A stretch of 64,000 nt of DNA. Origin: Galaxea fascicularis (taxonomy: Eukaryota; Cnidaria; Anthozoa; Scleractinia; Euphylliidae). Below the pieces are notes generated by a model, which saw nothing but the letters and a program-made list of their open reading frames with translations, was not told the DNA's origin and searched no databases. Positions 53,301 through 62,300 of this stretch are shown one piece after another. Numbering within the stretch: the stretch's first letter is position 1; every line of letters begins with the position of its first letter. The stretch spans positions 8,626,502 to 8,690,501 of the forward strand of contig OX419339.1 of the NCBI GenBank assembly GCA_948470475.1. The letters are read 5' to 3'. Made by a program: the position numbers and the translations under genes.

Positions 53301-56300
53301 ACTATACCAAATTTCAGCTTTGGAATAATGAAGTGAAAAGTTGGGCCAATGACAGATCCCCTGGTAAAGAAAAAATTTGCAACAACATCACCATGAATTT
53401 GATATCAAAACCAAAATTAATGCTATCTTAAATTAACTTTACACAGACAATAGCATGATAATTGCAGACTATACATGTACATTGTTCATAAGCTAATTAA
53501 ACTTACAAGATTGTTAGGTTGAGCTCATCTGGTGATCCTTCCACAGCAAAATGAAAAACTTCACGGAAATCTCCAAGTATAGGTGAGCAAAAGCAGATCT
53601 AAACACAGTACAAAATGCAATTATCATCTAGTTACCACTTGTCAAACACCCAAGAGTAAAGAACTTAAAGGTCTGTACTTTGGAAAAGAATTAGGATTTT
53701 TACCTGAATTGCTTGATAGCCTCCAGGGATAACAATTCCTTGGGCAGGAGAGAAGGAAAACTGTGGTCCAATTTTGGAGCTGGGAGGAATAAGATTGAAC
53801 ACAGCATCTATATCCCCCTTGTTGCACAAAATAACCTGTGAAAGTCAGACAAGAAGGGATAATAATACGTTTACAATGCAGAATTGATATATTACAGTGT
53901 ACATACACCATCTGTAACCTGAATAGAAGTAACTAAACTACAGATCCACATGAAAAGTTACCCCACAGAGAAGGGTCCAAGGGCTGGTTCACACTTTGAC
54001 ATAAGCATAAGCATAAGAAAAATATATGTGTGAATAAGCATAAGCATAAGCATAAACACAAAGAATGGGACTTTTTCCATTCCTTGTGCTTATGCTTATG
54101 CTTATGCTCATGCTTATTTAACCTCGGTTCACACCTATATTTTTCTTATGCTTATGTTTATGCTTATGCTTATGCTTATAAAGTGTGAACCAGCCCTAAA
54201 CTGTATTTTGGCATCTCTCTGTTTTAGCAGAAAAAAATTAAAGTTAATTAACAAGTGAGCTATTTCCTGCTATAACCCTTAACATTCCAAAGATGACCAC
54301 CATCTAATTAACTTCTCCATGCCATATCACTTAAGTTCATCAATAATACAGGGCCTAAGGACCGATTTACACGGTCCAATTTGTTGTGCACGTCTTGGCG
54401 TATGTAACACAACATAGAACAAAGTTGTGAAGTGTGAATGCTCTTAAAACTTCTCTATGACAGACGCATGTGGCCTAAAATTTGTCCTATGATTTTGGAT
54501 CATGTTTTAAAACCATACGACAGTCGTAGGTATAGGCAATATTGAATGACAAATGTCGCATATGATTTTCTGCATGGCATGAGCAGCACACACTACAGAA
54601 GTTGCGTGCAACAGTCATAAGCAAAAATCGGCCTTAAGAATACAGGAAATGATCACCAGGGATCACTTGAGTTGATACAATGTTTATACATTAAATACTC
54701 TATTATGCACGAAACACTGAAAATAGGTGACATTTAGTGTAAGGAAAATGTACATGTTGATATTGGTGACTGAAGAGTTAAACTGTGCATAAGTCTGACC
54801 TAATGAGGAAATTAATACACCTTACCAATTTACTACTCTCCCACTCAGTCATTTATAAACACTTTCTTCAGCCACTCTGTTGGATAGTCTAACACATTTT
54901 CTGTGGTCCCCTCCCATGAACAAATTATCAGAGATCTCCACATAACCATCGAAATGTACCTCCCTATACCAGGGCTGTCATTAAGGGCCGGGGGCTGGGG
55001 ATTTTCCCCTCTTATTTTGAGGTACATCCCTGGCTACTATGATATAAAACCAGCATTTTGACTTCACTACAGCAACTCGAATCCCTGGCTATTTTATTGT
55101 ATATCCCCATATACTTCAAAAATTAGTGACAGCCCTGCTGTACACCCCAACAGCTAAGATTTTGGGTGATGAGTTGACCAGGTCATTACTCTATCAATTT
55201 GCAACAAATTAAAAAGACATCAACAGATACCTCATATGAATGCTGTGAATTGATGAACACATTTCCAATGTCCAATGTGTCCAAAGAGAAATGCACTCTG
55301 GGCCCTGCTCCATCCCCTCTTATTCTCAGTGGAAGTCTGGATTCCCTACCTGTCACATCACAGTACACAGTCCGTGCATAACTGAAGACAGCAAACACAC
55401 AGTGAGTCAGTTAGGGGAATAAGACTTAAGTGCAGTTTCTGCATAACTGACAACAAGATGACTGTTATGAAATTACTAAATCCATGGTGCTGATCAAGGT
55501 ACAATGTACAATCCTGGCCATTAATTTCTTGGGACACTTCATGTACATCTTTGTGAAAAGGTCATACATGTACATGTAGCTATGCATGTGAGTCCATAGA
55601 AAGTTTCAATAAACTTTCTTTTTTCTTCTAAACCCCAAATCTGTATTCCCTCTTCCTCAGGACAATGTTGATACATTTGTAGCTGGGATTGAATGATTGC
55701 AAACGGATATAATGGTTAAAATGCTTGAGGGGATCAACATTGCAATAGAGAGAGGAATCAGGAGAGGCACATGTAGGAGCAATGACCAGATCTATTCTGA
55801 CTAGCTTAAGGGTTTGAGAATTTTGGCCACAATAAATTGTAGAAAGTGCATAATACATAATGCACATTTTTGGATGACATATTAGAAATTCCAAGGAATG
55901 GGATGCATGAGTGTGAAAAGATTACTTTTATAATGGAAGGGGAGTCTTCCTTTGATCAGTTGGCTGAGAAGCTTTTTTCTGGAAAAGAAGCACCACCAGC
56001 TGAAACTCATAAAAGTCCTTCTTTAGATTCAAACCAACTTTTGTTTACACCATAAAATTCCAAGGTTTGCATCATCTTATGGCAAAACGGTGCACATGCA
56101 TTGTTCATGTAGAGTAATTTATTACGTTGTGATTGTGGTCCAGGGAAAGTAACAAGTCATTCTAATTTGCAATGAGACTGGTAGCAGCAGGATAAAATTC
56201 ATACCTTTGTGCATCTTGAGGTTTAAAGATGATATTTATTTCTGCTTGAGAATTAGGCCAGATCTCTCCCTCCTAAAAGGAATGCAAACAAAGAATCAAT

Positions 56301-59300
56301 TGCTCATAACAAAAACAATGGAGTATCATCACAAACACAAGTACAGTATTGCAGCCAAAGTTCATACCATACAGCTGTAAGTGTTGCTACTAGACCAATA
56401 ACAGCTGCTATCAGTTTGAAATGGTTTAAATTCGAAAAGACACAAGATGAGCAAGATACAAAAATACATTATTAGAATAATATAAAGTAGATAATCTTGA
56501 TCTGGGGGCAAGAGAAAATTTTTGGTTTATAAACACCTTACCACAGGATCAATGGTGATAATTGAATCACTGTAGAACATTTTGTCATCAGCCACAACCT
56601 GTTAATTACATTTCAACATGCAATTAGAATTAAATTATTTCATGCTAAATATTACCACCTTTCATACCAGTGTTCTAGTTGGTGAAATACTTTAACACTC
56701 AATTAGATGCAGAATTTCAAAAAATTCACACAACAACGATTATTAGTTGAGTTTGGACCGAGGGAAGTTTGGCGCCCAAGTTTTGCAGTTGAAACCACAT
56801 TGGGAATTCAAGGGGAATACCAATATAATTATCCATTGGAAACTCTTCGGGCTGTGGTATCATTAGCCAAGACATGTCGACAGCCCAAAAAGTTGCCAAT
56901 GGATACTACAGCTGTATTTGCATTCCCCTTGACAACAATGTGGTTTCAATGGCAAAACTTGGGCACCAATCTTCTCTCTGTCCAAACTCAACTGTATCAC
57001 AACACTAGCTACACTCACACTGCAAACATGCCACCTACAGTTGTATCAACATTTCATATCCTTAACAGAGTAGAGAAGGATAATTGTCACATGAACCAAT
57101 TGCAAGTTTATTAATGGCTTATAATGCTTCCACAAACTTGTAATAACATCACAAGAGACAATTATTGTCTCCTGTAGTGGCAGAGTATCTGGTGAACTAC
57201 TAAATCAGAAGTACTAAATCAACTCTTGTAGGAAGAAGTTGGAGCCACATGGCAAGCCAACCATGCAGCCTGATCTTTAACACCTATTGTCACAATATTA
57301 CACCACAATAGTTCTATGGTAAACAAGGCACTAATGCTAGATGCAATATGAACAGAACTACCAGACCATTCAAAAAACAAATTAAAATAATTCAAAAACA
57401 CATGAAGGGCAGGTGGGCTTGCATTTGGCAGGTCATGCAGGCAATGGTGGATGGTAACATTGAACATTGAACTTTGAACAAGCAGGTGACCTGGAACCCT
57501 CTCACACACCAGACACTATACTCCGGGCAGCCGTGTGTGAGAAAAATGTTTTCCACTTCATTCATTCCTCAGTCAACAGAAAACCACAGTTTCATTCATT
57601 TAACATGCTTACATTTACCACGTTACTTCATGCACTCATAACCAAAACACCACAACAGCGTACATAAAACTTTATGCGCACTTAGTTTACAGTATACTCT
57701 GTTTACCTGGGTTTTGTTCCTAAATTTTCTTGTCAGTATTGCCATTTGATCTCTGAGTGTTGGATCACTGAGGCATTCCTCAAAAAACTCATCTTTTTCA
57801 GCATTTTCCTCACTTTCCAGGTCCATGTAAAACCTTTCAAACATGAAGTCAACACTTTCAATAAGCAAAATATTTACAAAATATATGGCATGACCTTGAC
57901 ACTGACAATGAGGCTAAGTTCACGTGGGATCAGTCCCAAATGGATCCAGCCCGGTCCTGGAACAGACCACTTCTGTTCACACTGGACCAGTATGCTATGG
58001 TCCAGTAATGGATCGAAGTGAGAAAAGGAGCTGTTTCCAGCAGTTAATGCACAGATGAAGCTTTCAAAATGGGGCCAAGCTTAATTTGTGCTGCTACAGT
58101 AGTTCCAAAAGGAACTGACCCAGGTGTTAACACAGTGACCGATGCATTTGGTACCAAAACAGATCCAAACCTGGACCTGCTATCCGGCACGATTTTAAGA
58201 TCGGAACCATTCAGAACTGATCCCATGTGAACATAGCCTGACTTTCACCAGAAACATAATACCTGTCTTTTTGCTGGAGTTCTTCCCTCAAGGTCGCAAA
58301 GTTGCTCCACTTGAACTGGACAATAATATCACTTCTATTGGAAATAGTCACTGTCCTGAAAATTTTAACATCAAAAATATTAAAAGGGCTTTCAATAAGA
58401 TTTGCAACAGGTGTATAAATTGCCCCTGTGATAGTATGTAGGCAGCTGTGGCAATCGACATTTTAAGAGTTGTATTTTTTCAAGTATTTGTTGACCAACT
58501 GATGGCCAAGTGGTCAGTGACTCAATAAGCTCCACTGGTAGCCAGCTTCTATTGAAAGCCCTGATATCAAACAAGTACATCTGACTAAACTGAACTTATA
58601 GTCACATGACAGAAGCATACCTTTGGGATGTACAAGATATGAAAGTGTTTTCCATCTTGACTGTGTTCTTCTCCAGCCTGACATTACAATCAATAGCAGC
58701 TGCATAGAGACTGATGAAGATGTCTTCTCCTAAAACAGGAAAAAAAATAATTTGCTTGTGGTACTTTGCAAAAAGGTGCTGTTATCCCCAAGCTAAAGAC
58801 AATATTTCCCTGTCCATGATGCATGGCAAATTAGGTAACTTAATTGACAGAATTAAAAAAAAATGTGACATCAACTGAATGTACATGTACCTGTCTCATA
58901 ATGAAGCACCATGTGCCTCGCATGGTCTCCAGTCTGAAGAGCCTTAAAGTCCACATGAATCTGCATGCTCTCCCCTACAGCAAGTCGTCCACTGTCTGGT
59001 GTCACAAAAAATGGCTCAAAGACTGCCAGCTGGAACTTTGCTTCACTGTTTCCAATGTTTCTCACAAAGAGAGTCTTTGTGGTTGCATTCTAGATGTAGG
59101 GTATAGAGATAAAGCACTGGTTACTGCGCATCTACATGTATTATTTTGATATCAGGGTATATCAGAAAACTGTGAAAGTTGCAAATTAAGGCAATTGCAA
59201 ACTGGGTTCATGTACATGTACTGTTGCCAAAAAACATGTACTGTACATCACAACAATCTCATTACTAGTAAGCAATAGTTTCAACTGCCATTAAGCGGTA

Positions 59301-62300
59301 ACTAAAGTGTAACTGGACGTGAATCTTCAAATTAAACATTTATACAGTTATACAGTGAGATGCATTATTGTCTTCAGGGTACAGCTGTACATGTATACCA
59401 CAGGATTTATATATTACTGCCAATAAATATGAGCAAGATGAGTGAGTCTAGTACATATTTAAGCAGAATGGAAACCCCAGGTGAATTCACTTGAAAAAGC
59501 TATGTATTTAACTTCAACAGCCAGAACCCGAGAACGAACCTCACAAAGAGATGCACGAATATGTAGCCTTAAATTAAATAGCCCAATAGCTACATTGTTT
59601 TCTACTGCAGTAAAGTTTACTTCTAATGACTCAACATGTACCTTGACAGGACATGTTCCAAAATTGACCTCATCGGGGAAATCCAAGATAGCTCTGGCCC
59701 CTATGGCTTTCACTGGTACAAGAAACTTCTCCCTTTCAGTAATGCAGATAAGCTCATGGGTATAGTCCTGGGTATAGAATGAAAGCACAATTAGATCATA
59801 ATAACATCCAATCTTAAACAACTTCAACTATTAGAACTAATGGATATCAATTATACTGTATGTCCAATAACATTGCAGTAATCTTAGTAAAAGGTGATAA
59901 AAACTGACAGATTCTGCCATTTAGTCATTAATGACTGAGCCAAAGTCAAAAAAACTGACAAAGTTGTCAAAGTCTCTGCCCACTTTTCAAAAGTTCACGT
60001 AAATTCTCAATATTGTAGTTATAAATATAGTCAGTTATAACAACATAGTTATCACATGATTATGATCTGAGTGGATATCTAGAACAGGATTCCACCCACT
60101 AAGGATTGGTCAATATGCTACTTATCCGACAAAGTAACCAGGAAACTACATGTACATGTAATTCAAAATGTACACCTACAGTGTGTAGGCAACATCCTCA
60201 ACCCTTGGTGGTAGCCCTGTCTTTATTAACTGGGACCAGTGAACTTCACAGCTCATACACTGTATCTTTATTATGTTAACAGGAATTTACTGACAATCCT
60301 GAAAAACCTCATTATTGCATGTTATATGTACAATACATGTATAAGATTTCATCTAGCAAGAGATGCTATATGTATGTAATTTGCCAGTACCCATTAATAA
60401 ACTGGTTGAAGAAAGACAAGTTGGAGCCCAATGTTTTCTTTAACTTAACTATAAACTAAAGGATCCAATACTACAAAAAAACACATGCTGGCACATGTAC
60501 ATGTTCATGTACAAACTTTAAACCACTGGCATCCACTCTAAAACCATAAGTGTAGCAATCCTGATTTGGACACCACTGATCAAATTGTTAATTTTTGTTA
60601 AGTTGGTTTCAACTTACTATACTGTAACTCGATGATAACAACACCATCAGTTGTATCCTCATTTCATACCTTTTTCTCATCAGGAGTGAATTGAATAACA
60701 AAGGTTCTGTCCATTCCAGGAGCCACTTTATGTCCCACATCATTGGGACTAATGATCTTGAAATATGGAGAGTCAGTCTGAGTAACTTTTACCAGTCGTG
60801 CAACCTAAAATCAGTAAAGAAGAAGTTGATGTCCAGCTGCATGCAGTTACTGGATAAATTACATTTTACTTTTATTATTGTCTTTTTGTTTTGTTTTGTC
60901 ATTTTATTTTCTTTAACCAAAACTTCATAATATTCTTTAATACAGGCAGACTCCTTACCTTATCGTTATTCCTCAGTTGTAAAGGAACCTCATATGTCTG
61001 AAATGGTTCAAAATTTTGGAACACAATATCTGATGGAAATGGTTGAAAAAGAGCCTCATCTATGTCCATGGTGGTGAACTGAAACAGAAACACCAGTATT
61101 TAAGTGAAATATTGTTGTTATAAATTGTGCCTTATAACAGTATTCCAGGGCTGTCACTATTTTTTAAGTAGGTGGGGATTTACAAAAAATAGCTGGGGAT
61201 TTGAGTTGTTGTAGTGAAGTCAACCTACTGGTTTTATATCAAAGTAGCTGGGGATATACATGTAACTCAAAATACCAGGGTAAAATTCCCAGCACCCGGC
61301 TCTTAATGACATACTTTCGGTTTACTTGGTTAGATATTGATGCAACCCTGCACTAGCCAGCAATTTTGTATAACACTGTTTTCCAGTTTATACCGTCTGA
61401 CAACACTAATATAATAATGTTGATCATTCTGAATTAACTCAACAAGATTGGTTTGCAGTGCAACTGCTTAGTGAATTTGCAAATAGCTAGGATGTCATTC
61501 AAATATGGCTCTCGTGTCCCATGTGATAGTGTGACTGGTATCAGCTAAAAAGTCCCTGAGACAGAGATGGCTATAGAAAGGACTTTGTGCATCAAAGACC
61601 AGATTAATGCATATGTTGTGGTTTAAATTTTTCACTAGTTTAAAATTGTTTGAACCAGTTTGATTTTTATTTCCCTTTGTTTGAGAATGTGATAATGAAT
61701 ATGACACAAAGGAAAAGAAAAATTAAACTGGTTCAAAAATATTTAAACCAAAAACGTATTTAAACCACAACATATACACCTTTGTAGATGTAGTATGAAA
61801 GAGCAGGATTGTGCCCTACCTTCTGAAGTGTTTGCTCTGACATGTCTAGTAACTCAATAATTTGAGGCACTCTCATCTCATAAGTGAGCTTCAATCTTTC
61901 ATCTGTGGTCAGTTGCATTTCAGCCATATAAGCGGATGGTGCTTGCTGCAAGTACATGTACCAGTAATGGTAAAAAATATCTGATTAGTGTCTGACCCCA
62001 TATGCATTGTAAAGCTTCCTTATCCAGCATGCAGACAGCAAAACAAATACACAGTCACTAGTAAAACTAAAAATCGGGGGTTTTATAAGAAGCAACAACT
62101 GCCAAGAATAATATTGCTGAAAATGTTAACCAGGTGGTACAGTAAATATAAACCAATGCTACCGATTTTGTGATTTTGATTTACGGCGAACATAAGCTGA
62201 AACCTCTGGCTTGTTATCACTCGATTGAACAATTGGACATACTGTAAACAGGTTGAATATTGGAGTGATGGCATTTTACATTTGCATCAACTGACGTCTA

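Noticed and set aside
56707..57114. 135-codon plus-strand open frame
   Set aside because: It spans a hairpin MITE, so the same sequence is read forward and back. No protein family is recognisable.
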